A stretch of 64,000 nt of DNA from Paenibacillus macerans (GCF_900454495.1 NZ_UGSI01000002.1:898501-962500), one strand, 5' to 3'. Positions 8,904 to 17,969 are shown, numbered from the stretch's first letter. The notes: a model not told the origin generated them from the sequence alone. Made by a program: numbers and translations.

Positions 8904-9044
8904 GTTTATCCTCCCTTTCGGTATAAGAGGCCTCCTCCTTGAAAGGAAAGTTTGCACATGGTAGGATATTTATGCAACTTTCCTTTCTTGGGGGTTGCCT
9001 TGTGGGGAAGTGGCGTCGTTCTTTGAGGGATGCGCCGCTTCCTA

Positions 9045-9218
9045 TTATTTTTCTTCGGACAAAAGCAGTTTCAGTCCCAGCCGGATCGCGTCGGTTCTGG
9101 TGATATTATGTTTTTTACAATAATCAGTCACGGCTCTGTACGTTTCTTCATCGAACCGCGCCTTAATAATGTAATTCTTGGGGTTGTCCGCTTTTGGCCG
9201 ACCTGTTCGTGGACTCAG
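9045..9218 (-). CDS. Ribbon-helix-helix (CopG-like) DNA-binding protein
   Basis: About 57 aa: SPRTGRPKADNPKN, a strand (YIIKARFDEETY), then two helices (YCKKHNITRTDAIRLGLKLL). This is the RHH pattern of CopG/Arc-type repressors. The start is a decision: the GTG at 9227 directly abuts the AGGAGG site, so it is too close. A CTG at 9218 lies eight bases beyond that site and would give the N-terminus MSPRTGRPK seen in relatives. I therefore favour the rare CTG start. Upstream lies an inverted repeat that could be its own operator. Confidence 0.7.
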   Translation of the reverse strand: MSPRTGRPKADNPKNYIIKARFDEETYRAVTDYCKKHNITRTDAIRLGLKLLLSEEK

Positions 9219-9236
9219 CTTGTACACCTCCTTTCT

Positions 9237-9270
9237 GTGTCACACAAATAAAACATATATTATGTGACAC
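9237..9270. promoter_or_regulatory. Inverted repeat, putative operator of the RHH gene
   Basis: GTGTCACA (9237-9244) and TGTGACAC (9263-9270) are perfect 8-bp arms 18 bases apart. They lie just upstream of the RHH ribosome site, over the AT-rich likely promoter. Autoregulation is inferred. Confidence 0.5.
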
Positions 9271-9407
9271 GTAAAATCAATATAAAAATTCCAATTTTTG
9301 ACGTGAAAATACTCCTCTCAACAGAAAATTCTTCTTTTCGCCATATATGAACTTGAAGTTATATAACTAATGGGTTATGTTGATGATAAAGGAAGGGGGC
9401 GATAAGT

Positions 9408-9719
9408 TTGCCGGATACCTTTGCCGTCATTGCCGAGCCTTCCCGCCGGCGGATTTTGGACCTGCTGCTCCAGTCGGAATCCAACGTAACGGATCTGGCC
9501 CAGGCGTTGGGGCTGTCGCAGCCCTTGGTGTCCAAGCATTTGCGGACGCTGCGCCAAAGCGGTCTGGTCAAGGTCCGGATCAAGTCCCAGCAGCACATCT
9601 ATTCGCTGGAAGCCGAGCCGCTGGCAGAGATCGACGAATGGCTGAAAGCCTATCGCAAGAAGTGGAATCGGCATGTTGATGCCTTGGAGAATTTTTTGGA
9701 CCAGCAGAAAAAAGATTAG
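9408..9719 (+). CDS. ArsR-family HTH regulator
   Basis: A 103-aa winged helix protein: FAVIAEPSRRRILDLLL, then LAQALGLSQPLVSKHLRTLR (recognition helix), then a wing (VKVRIKSQQHIYSL). The C-terminal helix ends EWLKAYRKKW. It starts with TTG, eight bases after GGAAGGGGG. No metal-binding CxC motif is present. This subgroup usually regulates the adjoining SRPBCC (AHSA1) gene, which follows after 13 bases. Confidence 0.82.
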   Translation: MPDTFAVIAEPSRRRILDLLLQSESNVTDLAQALGLSQPLVSKHLRTLRQSGLVKVRIKSQQHIYSLEAEPLAEIDEWLKAYRKKWNRHVDALENFLDQQKKD

Positions 9720-9732
9720 GAGGAAACGGAAC

Positions 9733-10254
9733 ATGAGATCGCCGATTGAGAATCCAAAGCTTATGCAAGAGCAGGAGGACTGGGTGCTTGTACTGGAACG
9801 GGTATTGAATCATCCGCCGGAAAAAGTTTGGGACGCGCTGACCCGGGCCGATCAAGTCTCGAAGTGGGGGCCGTTTTCAACGGACAAGGATTTGACCGAG
9901 GTGGGGCCAGTAAGGCTGAAGCATATCAACACGCCTGAGGCAGAAGAGATGGAAGGATATGTTTTAGAGGTTAACGCTCCCTATCTGCTTGTGTTCCGCT
10001 GGGGTGCAGATATTCTGCGCTGGGAACTGGCCGCCCTTGACCGAGGTAAGACGACCCTGGTGCTGCGGCATCGGTTTGCGGAGCGCAAACAAGCGCCTTC
10101 CTACGCGGCGGGTTGGCATCTTTGCCTGGATGGTTTGGCCGGAACGCTGGCCGGCGAGCAAATGCCCTCGATGGTGGGGGAAGAAGCGCTCAAATACGGT
10201 TGGCAGGAATTGTACGAGGTCTATGAGGAAAAGCTGGGGATCCGCACGAAATGA
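9733..10254 (+). CDS. SRPBCC/AHSA1-domain protein
   Basis: A 173-aa START-like fold protein. The typical ERVLNHPPEKVWDALTRADQ and W-G-PF region opens the domain; LRWELAALDRGKTTLVLRHRF is the beta-sheet core, and a long C-terminal helix closes it. The ATG follows TAGGAGGAAAC. It is co-transcribed with the ArsR gene. These proteins bind hydrophobic ligands; the ligand is unknown. Confidence 0.78.
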   Translation: MRSPIENPKLMQEQEDWVLVLERVLNHPPEKVWDALTRADQVSKWGPFSTDKDLTEVGPVRLKHINTPEAEEMEGYVLEVNAPYLLVFRWGADILRWELAALDRGKTTLVLRHRFAERKQAPSYAAGWHLCLDGLAGTLAGEQMPSMVGEEALKYGWQELYEVYEEKLGIRTK

Positions 10255-11068
10255 ACGCCATAACCCAATCGAAAACCTGCTGATTAGAGCATAACCCGCT
10301 TAACTGACTCGAAAATAAACAATGTAAAGTGGCTCAAAACCGAGATCAATGCTTGACAAATAAATTATGACTTTGGCTCTGAGGCGGCTGGGCTGTCTAT
10401 AGCGTTTCGTGTCCTGGTATCCCTGCATGCTGCTTTGCACGATTATCCCTCTTGTTCAGGGGGGGGAGGGGAGGGGCTAATCACACGGGCCTCTCTTTTT
10501 TTCCGGTGTCGTGCCCCATTCCTCCCGTCCCGTCAGGTCTGCTTCACTTCTCCATAAACCTCCTTCTTACAAACCTGTCTAATGATCTCGAACATGTCTG
10601 CTTCTCCCAAACCTATTTTCTTCTCCTGAATTTATCTTCCTCTCTTATTTTCCTCTCTGCTTCCGGATCAAAGGGGATAATCATGCAAAGCGTCCGGACA
10701 GCGGATATTGATCTGCCGATATTTCTTGCCACGATCGGTTACCGGCCTTCCCTGTCAAGCGCTGATTATTAAGTTGAGCTTGTAAAGTCATTGAATAAGT
10801 CTTGGACAAGGGCGTCCCATTAAAGGGGCGAGCGTTTTTTTACGCAAAAATTCAGAATTCTCCCCGTGCAGACAGTCGTTTTTCTAGGAAAGACAAGTTT
10901 TGGAAGTTTTGTGAACTGGGGCGCTGAAGACCCTGATAACCAATGTTTATCGGTGCTAAAAAAATCGTTGATTTGCTATAATGAAGGCGTAAATCAAAGC
11001 ATCGCTCACAACGTCGGAAGGCCATGATTTTCAAAGTAAAGCTCATCAATTTAGGAGGGTGACTTAAG
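10255..11068 (+). other. 814-base intergenic stretch without a supported gene
   Basis: An open frame at 10452-10772 has low-complexity Ser/Leu/Phe content and no ribosome site, so I do not call it. A weak hairpin with a T run lies around 10810-10840 (CGTCCC/GGGGCG). Nothing else recognised. Confidence 0.4.
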
Positions 11069-11263
11069 ATGGTTGAAGGATTCCTTGAGATGCAAATCGC
11101 CGTACACCAAATTCAAGGACGGCTGGAAATCGACGGAGAGTCGGAATACCGCAAAATCGAATTCGGCACCGAACGTTTCCTGCATACTCCCGAACCCGGC
11201 CATCGGCTCTACAGCGAAGAAGAACTTCGGCAACATCCGCGGCGCAAATGGTGGTTCCACTAA
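11069..11263 (+). CDS. Small 64-aa protein of unknown function
   Basis: Starts MVEGFLEMQIAVHQIQGRLE and ends RRKWWFH. AGGAGGG lies nine bases before the ATG, and a strong terminator follows at 11316, so it is a self-standing gene. It is rich in Glu, Arg and His with no membrane span. The WW near the end is notable. No family recognised. Confidence 0.6.
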   Translation: MVEGFLEMQIAVHQIQGRLEIDGESEYRKIEFGTERFLHTPEPGHRLYSEEELRQHPRRKWWFH

Positions 11264-11315
11264 GAAGTGAAGCTGCCAAAGAAGAAGTTTTGTACCTGAA
11301 CTTGTTATCCCGATT

Positions 11316-11353
11316 CCGCTTGATCGGACGTTTGTCCGGTGAAGCGGTTTTTT
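11316..11353 (+). terminator. Rho-independent terminator
   Basis: CCGCTT/AAGCGG outer arms and GGAC/GTCC inner arms, followed by six T. Confidence 0.85.
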
Positions 11354-11516
11354 GTTATCGAAGAGGGATGAAGGGATCAATCGTTATCATAATTTGATGT
11401 TAGTTTAGTTACACACAATATGTTATATTTATCTATTTTTTTGATCTTTTCCATACCATTTCGAACAACATTGTCAGTTTTCATAACATATTTTCAAAAT
11501 GATATCGCTTACACTA

Positions 11517-11544
11517 TTGACAGTAAATTTCGACATGTTATAAT
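11517..11544 (+). promoter_or_regulatory. SigA-type promoter of the ROK regulator
   Basis: TTGACA, 16-base spacer, TATAAT: close to consensus, 58 bases before the TTG start. Confidence 0.8.
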
Positions 11545-11555
11545 TACTTTAAATT

Positions 11556-11585
11556 TTAGTTTGTTTGTTCTCCGACGAAACTGAA
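11556..11585. promoter_or_regulatory. xylO-like half-site downstream of the promoter
   Basis: TTAGTTTGTT at 11556-11565 is identical to the left half of the Bacillus XylR operator. A degenerate right half (ACGAAACTGA) follows. The position just past the -10 suits repression by the ROK protein it precedes. Confidence 0.55.
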
Positions 11586-11601
11586 TGAAGGAGGGGAGAG
11601 G

Positions 11602-12735
11602 TTGTACAATCGAACCGGAAGTTTAGATCTGATCAAGAAGATCAACCGGAATTTGGTTCTGGAAATGATCCGCAGCGAGAAAAAAATCAGCAGAGCTTTA
11701 ATAGCCAAAAAATTAGGTTTAAGCCGATCTACGGTCACCTCCATCGTCAATGAGCTGATCAAGAAAAAGTTTGTTGTGGAGACGGGGTTGGGCGACTCTA
11801 CCAAGGATGGGGGCCGCAGGGGAATCGAACTGGGCTTTAACCCTAAATCGGGATACGGCATCGGCGTCGATATCGGGCGGACTCGAACCCTGATCGTACT
11901 GACCGACCTTGATGGTGAGATCGAGCATAAGGAAGAATGCAAAACAACGGCTACCGTAGAAGAGACTTTGGATCTGGTTCAATCGTTTATTCAAAAATCC
12001 GGGATTGAAAAAGATCGTATCCTCGGCATGGGGATCGGGCTTCCGGGGATTGTGGACAGCAGGGAAGGGATTCTCCTCGACGTGCCCGCTTTGAACTGGG
12101 GCAACATCAATCTGATTGAGAAGGCGAAAACCTATTTTCCGTTTCCGGTATATGTCAACAACGATGTCAATTTTGCCGCATTAGGCGAAAGATGGCTGGG
12201 CAGCGAGGGGTTAACGGACAATATGTTCTTCATAGCCATTGGAAGCGGGGTGGGCGGCGCTATTATCGCCAACGGCGAATTAATTGAAGGCCATCGTTAC
12301 TCGGCGGGGGAAATCAACTGTTTTATCGATCGGGAGGACCTGGCCCAAAACAGACGGAACCGTCCCGGACAGACGGGAGCGTTCGAGCAGCAAATTTCGG
12401 CATTCGCTCTGGAGAAAAGCGGGGTATCTCCCGAAGAACTTTTTGTTCGCTACACCCGGGGAGAGCCTGAGGCGGCTCGCGTTATTAACGAATTTGTGCA
12501 ATATTTGTCCATCACCATCGCGAATATCGCAAGCTTGCTGAATCCGCAGAGAGTGATTATCGGCGGGGGCGTATCCGGCTCCATGTCCGCCGTAATTGAG
12601 GATATCCGCCAGCAGGTGTCTGAACTCACGCCAATCCGCACGGAGATTAAGCTGGCCCGCCTGGGCAGGGATGCGGGCGGATTGGGAGCAGTCGCTTACG
12701 TATTCCAGCAGCTGCAGGATGCGGAGGATCTATAA
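11602..12735 (+). CDS. ROK-family transcriptional regulator (XylR/NagC type)
   Basis: N-terminal winged helix (residues ~12-62: LIKKINRNLVLEMI, KKLGLSRSTVTSIVNELIKK), then a ROK sugar-kinase-like domain with the phosphate-binding GIGVDIGRTRTL and GIGLPGIVD, then VNNDVNFAALGERWLG and FIAIGSGVGGAIIANG. The usual zinc motif of ROK proteins (CxCGxxGCxE after GH) is missing: after EGHRYSAGEINCF the region is replaced by a charged Arg/Asn-rich segment. The start is TTG after AAGGAGGGG. The gene heads the sugar importer operon, whose operators resemble xylO. It is the likely repressor; the effector sugar is unknown. Confidence 0.85.
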   Translation: MYNRTGSLDLIKKINRNLVLEMIRSEKKISRALIAKKLGLSRSTVTSIVNELIKKKFVVETGLGDSTKDGGRRGIELGFNPKSGYGIGVDIGRTRTLIVLTDLDGEIEHKEECKTTATVEETLDLVQSFIQKSGIEKDRILGMGIGLPGIVDSREGILLDVPALNWGNINLIEKAKTYFPFPVYVNNDVNFAALGERWLGSEGLTDNMFFIAIGSGVGGAIIANGELIEGHRYSAGEINCFIDREDLAQNRRNRPGQTGAFEQQISAFALEKSGVSPEELFVRYTRGEPEAARVINEFVQYLSITIANIASLLNPQRVIIGGGVSGSMSAVIEDIRQQVSELTPIRTEIKLARLGRDAGGLGAVAYVFQQLQDAEDL

Positions 12736-12861
12736 GAAAAAGCTTTTATCGACGTACTTTCAAGGAAGCCAGAACACATATAGCGGTAGTTTCTATGGTC
12801 TTAAAAAAATTCAAGTTCAGTCAGCAAGAGGCTCTGAAATGAAGAGCCGCGCCGCTTTCAA

Positions 12862-12886
12862 TTTGTTTGTACTTAGAACAAACTAA
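12862..12886. promoter_or_regulatory. xylO-like operator before the solute-binding protein gene
   Basis: Left half TTTGTTTGTA (12862-12871) and right half AACAAACTAA (12877-12886) have the 25-base layout of the Bacillus xyl operator. The right half is a perfect match. Confidence 0.6.
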
Positions 12887-12907
12887 CATATCAATGGGGG
12901 TTATTTC

Positions 12908-14191
12908 ATGAAAAAGTCATTACTCGGTATCATGTCCCTTGTGCTAATTCCGTCCCTGCTCGCCGGGTGTTCCGGCGGAAAACCGGCAAGCGGCGCCAAT
13001 GACGGCGGTGTTCAAACGATTCGCGTTTTGTCGAGCGATGACTTTGCGGGCTTCCGGGAGAAAGCGGTGGAGGAGTTCAATGCGAAAAACCCGGACATCA
13101 AGGTCGTTCTGGATCATGTAGCGTACGATCAGTTGCACGATAAGGAGTTGGCCTCCTTTAACGCCAGCGGCGACGCGGCTTACGACATTGTGGACGTCGA
13201 TGAAATCTGGACCTCCGAGTATGCCAACGCCGGATTCATTCTTCCGGTGACCGACCGCTACACCGACGAGATGAAGCAAGGCATCCTGCCGGCGAGCCTG
13301 CAAATCGCCAGCCTGGGCGAAGAGATCTATGGCGTACCGATGTTTAACGATGTCGTGTTCTTTTACTATAACGAAGAACTGTTAAAGAAGGCCGGTTTCG
13401 ATCACCCGCCGGTGACTTGGGACGAGTTCACTGCGATGTCGAAAGCTCTGCAGGAGAAAGGAATAACCCCCGGTTCGGCCAGCGCATGGGGATGGAGCGC
13501 CAATGAAGGCCTCGTTGCTTATTTTGCCGAATTCCTCGGCTCCTTCGGAGGAAAGTTCTTGGATGAAGCGGGTAAGCCGGCGTTCAATGACGAAAAGGGG
13601 GTGCAGGCGCTCACGTTCATGGCGGATTCCATGAAAAACGGAGTGATCGACAAGGCGTCGATCAACTACAACGACCGTCAGGTGCTGGATGCCTTTAAAA
13701 ACGGGAAAACGGCGTTTGTTGCCGGATGGTCCTTTTACTGGGGCGAATTGAACGGCAGCGATTCCAAAGTCAAAGGCAAGGTGAAGGTGGGGATGGTTCC
13801 GGCGGCCGAGGGAGCCCCGCATACGGCGGCTACCGGGTCCATGTATCTGGCGATTACTCCGCAATCGGAACATGAAGACGCCGCTTGGAAGTTCATCGAA
13901 TACCTGGGCAGCAAGGAGGTTCAAAAGCAGCAATCGCTTGAAGCCGGCTCTCTGCCGATTTGGAAGGACCTCTACAGCGACGCCGATCTCAATCAGAACT
14001 TTACGGCATTGAAGGATATGGAGAAACAGCTGGAGCAGGTGATTTCCCGCCCTTCGCTGGATTCCTACAATGAATTCTCCAAAAACATGCAGATTGTTCT
14101 CCAGGCGGTATTGACGGGTCAAAAGGATGCGAAGACCGCGCTTGATGAGCTGGCGGCATCGACGGAACAGCTTGCGGCCAACGGCAATTAA
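12908..14191 (+). CDS. ABC sugar transporter, extracellular solute-binding lipoprotein (family 1)
   Basis: A 427-aa lipoprotein: signal peptide MKKSLLGIMSLVLIPSLLAG, then the lipobox Cys (LAGC). The mature part starts TIRVLSSDDFAGFREKAVEEF. It continues YGVPMFNDVVFFYYNEELLKKAG, WDEFTAMSKALQEKG and the ATGSMYLAI segment of family 1 sugar-binding proteins. It captures a sugar or sugar derivative outside the membrane and delivers it to the two permeases that follow. No ATPase is encoded here; such importers usually share an MsmX-type ATPase. Confidence 0.88.
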   Translation: MKKSLLGIMSLVLIPSLLAGCSGGKPASGANDGGVQTIRVLSSDDFAGFREKAVEEFNAKNPDIKVVLDHVAYDQLHDKELASFNASGDAAYDIVDVDEIWTSEYANAGFILPVTDRYTDEMKQGILPASLQIASLGEEIYGVPMFNDVVFFYYNEELLKKAGFDHPPVTWDEFTAMSKALQEKGITPGSASAWGWSANEGLVAYFAEFLGSFGGKFLDEAGKPAFNDEKGVQALTFMADSMKNGVIDKASINYNDRQVLDAFKNGKTAFVAGWSFYWGELNGSDSKVKGKVKVGMVPAAEGAPHTAATGSMYLAITPQSEHEDAAWKFIEYLGSKEVQKQQSLEAGSLPIWKDLYSDADLNQNFTALKDMEKQLEQVISRPSLDSYNEFSKNMQIVLQAVLTGQKDAKTALDELAASTEQLAANGN

Positions 14192-14258
14192 ACGGGTCCC
14201 GCTCCGGCGGGACTTCCCATCAAACCTGCGGAGTCTCATATGGATGTGGAGGTATCAA

Positions 14259-15143
14259 ATGATCAAAAAACTTCGGCCTTTCGGATATTTGCTGCCCAGT
14301 TTTCTCGTTATTCTCGGCGTGACCCTGCTTCCTTTGATCTACGCGATCTTTATCAGCTTTATTAACTTGACCAAAAATGTGCACAAACTGGACAATCCGA
14401 AACTTTGGGATTACGTAGGTTTTGAGAATTTCGCCAAAGTGCTGTCCGACGCTTCCTTTTGGCAGGCCGTCGGCCGAACGATGTATTTTACGGTGACCTC
14501 GGTAGGTTTGGAGTTCATTCTTGGCATGGCGTTTGCCTTGATTTTGAATGAGAAATTTGCGGGACGAGGTTTTGTCAGAGGTTTTATGCTGATTCCTTGG
14601 GCCTTGCCGACGATTGTCAATGCGGTCCTATGGAAATGGCTGTATGACCCGGATCATGGAACGGTCACCGTGTTGCTGGCGGCCCTTGGCATTACGGATG
14701 GTTACTTTAATATTTTGGGCTCCTCCTTCTCGGCAATGAATGCCATCGTTATCGCCGATGTGTGGAAAAATACGGCTTTCGTGACTCTGATTTTATTGGC
14801 GGCGATGCAGTCCCTCCCGGTTGAGGCCTATGAAGCAGGCAAAATCGATGGGGCCTCGGCGTTCCGGAGATTTTTCAGCATCACGCTTCCGCTTTTAAGT
14901 CCGGCCATATTGGTCGCGCTGATCATGCGGACGATGGAAGCTTTCAAAGTATTCGACATTATTTATATCATGACCGGGGGCGGCCCGGCCGGGGGAACGC
15001 AAGTGCTGTCCTTCCTGACCTATCAGTCCTCCATGATGTTCGGCAAATTCAGTTACGGCTCGTCCATAGCGTTTGTGATGTCGATCTTTATTCTGATATT
15101 CGCCTTTATCTACATCAAAATTCTATACAAAAAAGCGGAGTGA
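14259..15143 (+). CDS. ABC sugar transporter permease, MalF type
   Basis: A 294-aa protein with six predicted spans, starting MIKKLRPFGYLLPSFLVILG. The EAA loop (EAYEAGKIDGASAFRRFFSI) near residue 190 contacts the ATPase. The start at 14259 is supported by TGGAGG seven bases upstream; the frame is open further back through the end of the previous gene, but without a ribosome site. It pairs with the next gene. Confidence 0.88.
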   Translation: MIKKLRPFGYLLPSFLVILGVTLLPLIYAIFISFINLTKNVHKLDNPKLWDYVGFENFAKVLSDASFWQAVGRTMYFTVTSVGLEFILGMAFALILNEKFAGRGFVRGFMLIPWALPTIVNAVLWKWLYDPDHGTVTVLLAALGITDGYFNILGSSFSAMNAIVIADVWKNTAFVTLILLAAMQSLPVEAYEAGKIDGASAFRRFFSITLPLLSPAILVALIMRTMEAFKVFDIIYIMTGGGPAGGTQVLSFLTYQSSMMFGKFSYGSSIAFVMSIFILIFAFIYIKILYKKAE

Positions 15144-15146
15144 CCT

Positions 15147-15998
15147 ATGGAGAGAACAAGAGCTCAGAAGTTTTGGATATATGTCGGCGTGTCTCTTATC
15201 ATGCTGTTTACGGCGCTGCCTCTGCTCCTGCTGGTGATCGCCACCTTCTCTTCCAGCGGGGATCTGAACGCGAAAACCCTTCACTTGTGGCCTGCGGAAT
15301 GGACTTTTGACAATTACTCGAGAGTGTTCTCCGGTGAAGCAAGCGACGGCAGCCTGCCCCCCTTTCTAACGGCGATGAAAAATAGCGTGGTCGTCGCGCT
15401 CAGCTCCACCCTGCTGACGCTGTTCATCGGGATGTTTGCGGCGTATGCCTGCGCCAGGTTCCGTTTTCGCGGCAAGGACGCCTTGCTGGTCTCGATTCTT
15501 GGCTTCCGGATGGTGCCGGAAGTGGTGCTGCTGATCCCTCTGTACGTGATCTTCGCCCGAATGGGGATGATCAACCATAAGCCGGCGCTTATCGTGATCT
15601 ATATGGCCTTTAACCTGCCGTACGTCATTTGGATGATGCAGACGTATTTCCGTTCGATTCCAAGGTCTATGGAAGAATCGGCGCAAATCGACGGCGTATC
15701 GCCGCTCGGCATTTTGTTCAAGTTTTTGCTGCCGCTATCGCTTCCGGGCTTGGTGGCCACCGGAATATTCGTGCTGCTGATCGCCTGGGACGAGTTTATG
15801 TTCGCCAGCATATTCACTTCGACTTATGACGCCAAGACCATTACGGTGGCGATCTCCGAGTTTTCGAAACGCGGCATGATCGACTTCGGCATGCAGATTA
15901 CCGGCGGATTGCTGGCATCGCTGCCGCCGATTGCTTTGGCTTTGTTCTTACAAAAATACATCATCAGCGGCCTGTCGGAAGGCTCTGAGAAGGGATGA
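15147..15998 (+). CDS. ABC sugar transporter permease, MalG type
   Basis: A 283-aa membrane protein. The EAA loop (EESAQIDGVSPLGILFKFLL) is near residue 175 and AWDEFMFASIF near the C-terminus, both standard for the second permease of carbohydrate importers. It starts three bases after the first permease. Confidence 0.88.
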   Translation: MERTRAQKFWIYVGVSLIMLFTALPLLLLVIATFSSSGDLNAKTLHLWPAEWTFDNYSRVFSGEASDGSLPPFLTAMKNSVVVALSSTLLTLFIGMFAAYACARFRFRGKDALLVSILGFRMVPEVVLLIPLYVIFARMGMINHKPALIVIYMAFNLPYVIWMMQTYFRSIPRSMEESAQIDGVSPLGILFKFLLPLSLPGLVATGIFVLLIAWDEFMFASIFTSTYDAKTITVAISEFSKRGMIDFGMQITGGLLASLPPIALALFLQKYIISGLSEGSEKG

Positions 15999-16003
15999 GG
16001 ATT

Positions 16004-16996
16004 ATGAGTCAATTTTTCAACGAGGTTAAACAACAACCGGAGGCGATCCGGGAGACGATTCGAAACAATATTTCCGTCAGCGCGGCCGGCGACAAGCCGC
16101 TGTTGTTGACGGGCATGGGCAGCTCCCTGGCCGCTTCCGAACTGCTTGTCTCTTATTTGAACCTGCACGGCATTCAAGCGTCGGCTATCGACAATTCCGA
16201 ACTTTTATACTATTATCCCGATTCTTTCCTGGACAAGCATCAGCTTTACATCGTTTCGCAGAGCGGGGAGAGCTTCGAGGCCAAGGAACTGGCCAAGCGC
16301 TACCCCTTGGCCTCGGCCATCACCAACTCCCCGGACGGTTCTTTGGCCGGTTTGGCCCGGGAGGTTCTGCTCACGCATGCGGGAAAAGAAATAGCTATCG
16401 CTTCCTCGAAATCTTTTACGACGACGGCGGCTTTGATGCTGCTATTGGGCTCTAAAATGACGGGGAACGATCTGACGGATTCGCTTTATCGGACGGCTGA
16501 CGTCATTGAAGAGCATTTGAATAGAGAAGAGGAGTACCGGAAGCGGATCGTCGATTTCATTAGCCCGGAGAAACCGCTCGTTCTGCTGGGCCGGGGGCCT
16601 TCGGTTTACACGGCGCGGCAGGGTTCCTTGACGCTGAAGGAAACGGCGCGGATTTTTGCCGAGGCCGCTTCGGCTCCGCAATTCCGGCATGGTCCATTCG
16701 AATTGATTAAAGAGAATTTGCAAGCCATCTTCTTTAATCCTAAAGGAGCAACTTACGAAACTAATAAAAAGTATGTTCTGGAAATGGCCGAACTGGGGGC
16801 AAAAGTGCTTTATGTCTCCGACGAAGAGCTTAGACATGAACGCGTCATGTCGTTCGCAATTCCATCCGTTCACGAATACGTGAGCCCCATTCCTTACTCG
16901 CTGGTCATCCAGTTAGCCGCCATCGAACTCTCGGCGAAACGGGGGCTGGTCGCTGGGGAAGCTGAAATCATCACGAAAGTTACAGGGAAGGAATAA
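16004..16996 (+). CDS. SIS-domain sugar isomerase/deglycase-like protein
   Basis: A 330-aa protein with two SIS domains: LLTGMGSSLAASELLVSYL and YIVSQSGESFEAKELAKRY in the first, LGRGPSVYTARQGSLTLKE and PQFRHGPFELI in the second. It resembles the isomerase half of GlmS and AgaS/FrlB-type enzymes that act on phosphorylated amino sugars or Amadori products. ATG 16004 is chosen because AAGGG lies nine bases upstream; the ATG at 15995 overlaps the permease stop but abuts the ribosome site. Its place between permeases and a PfkB kinase recalls frlB-frlD. The substrate is not determined. Confidence 0.8.
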   Translation: MSQFFNEVKQQPEAIRETIRNNISVSAAGDKPLLLTGMGSSLAASELLVSYLNLHGIQASAIDNSELLYYYPDSFLDKHQLYIVSQSGESFEAKELAKRYPLASAITNSPDGSLAGLAREVLLTHAGKEIAIASSKSFTTTAALMLLLGSKMTGNDLTDSLYRTADVIEEHLNREEEYRKRIVDFISPEKPLVLLGRGPSVYTARQGSLTLKETARIFAEAASAPQFRHGPFELIKENLQAIFFNPKGATYETNKKYVLEMAELGAKVLYVSDEELRHERVMSFAIPSVHEYVSPIPYSLVIQLAAIELSAKRGLVAGEAEIITKVTGKE

Positions 16997-17001
16997 CCTC
17001 G

Positions 17002-17928
17002 ATGATTAATTTGGTAGGTGTGATCACCGCAGATCTGATCCTCGCCCAAGTGAAAGAGCGGCCGGACTTTGGCGAAGAACATATGGTCGACACGATGATT
17101 TTGCGGCCCGGCGGCCTGGCCAACACGATTTTCCCGCTGGCCAAGCTCGGCGTCAAACAACGGGTCATCTCCCTTTTGGGCCAAGACGATTACGGAAGCA
17201 AAATTTACGACGAGATAGCGCCATTGATAGAAAATGAGCTTGCCCGGACCGAAAAAGGGACGGTGCTGTCCGTATCCATCGTCAAAGAGGGCGGGGATCG
17301 CTACTTTGTTACCTATAAAGGGAACGCCTACGATTTAACCGCGGCTTCGGTTGAAGGGGAGCAAGACTTCGACCTTGCGCGTGCGACGCTGTTGTACGGT
17401 TATTTCCTGGCTCCGGGATTTGGTCCCGATGCGGCGCAAACCTGTTTGAAACGGGCTAAAGCCGCCGGTCAAATCACTTTCTTCGATGCAAACTCGGCCA
17501 TCGATGGTTGGAGTTTAAAGAGCAGGCAGGAGATTATCTCCTTCCTGCCGTACATCGATTACTTTATGCCCAACGATGAAGAAATTTTGCATCTAACCGG
17601 GGCGAACGAGGTGGATCAAGCCGCGAAGCACTTGATTTCTTTAGGCGCCAATACCATCATTGTCAAGCGGGGAAGCCGGGGAGCGAGCGCTTATACCCGC
17701 TCGGGAGCCGTGCATCATGCCGGATTTCCTGTAAAGGCTTACGACACGACGGGGGCCGGGGATAGCTTCAATGCCGGCTTCATTTACAGCGTGCTGGAGG
17801 AGAAACCGCTCGAAGAAGCGTTGAGATACGGGAATATGCTGGCCAGTATTGTCGTCTCCAAAAAAGAAGACCGGTACCCCACGCCCGATGAAATTGAGAG
17901 AAACATTATGGAAAAGGCGGGCAGGTAA
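17002..17928 (+). CDS. PfkB-family sugar kinase
   Basis: A 308-aa kinase with the N-terminal PfkB Gly motif (RPGGLANTIFPLAKLG, residue ~32) and the C-terminal signature AYDTTGAGDSFNAGF (residue ~250) carrying the catalytic Asp. It phosphorylates the imported sugar or Amadori compound before the SIS enzyme acts, if the analogy with FrlD holds. It starts five bases after the SIS gene and is the last gene of the operon before a strong terminator. Confidence 0.85.
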   Translation: MINLVGVITADLILAQVKERPDFGEEHMVDTMILRPGGLANTIFPLAKLGVKQRVISLLGQDDYGSKIYDEIAPLIENELARTEKGTVLSVSIVKEGGDRYFVTYKGNAYDLTAASVEGEQDFDLARATLLYGYFLAPGFGPDAAQTCLKRAKAAGQITFFDANSAIDGWSLKSRQEIISFLPYIDYFMPNDEEILHLTGANEVDQAAKHLISLGANTIIVKRGSRGASAYTRSGAVHHAGFPVKAYDTTGAGDSFNAGFIYSVLEEKPLEEALRYGNMLASIVVSKKEDRYPTPDEIERNIMEKAGR

Positions 17929-17969
17929 CCGGTTGAAATAACCGAATTTCACAAATAAGGGTTTATTCT

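Noticed and set aside
10452..10772. 106-codon open frame
   Set aside because: Low-complexity Ser/Leu/Phe text, no ribosome site, no neighbour context.
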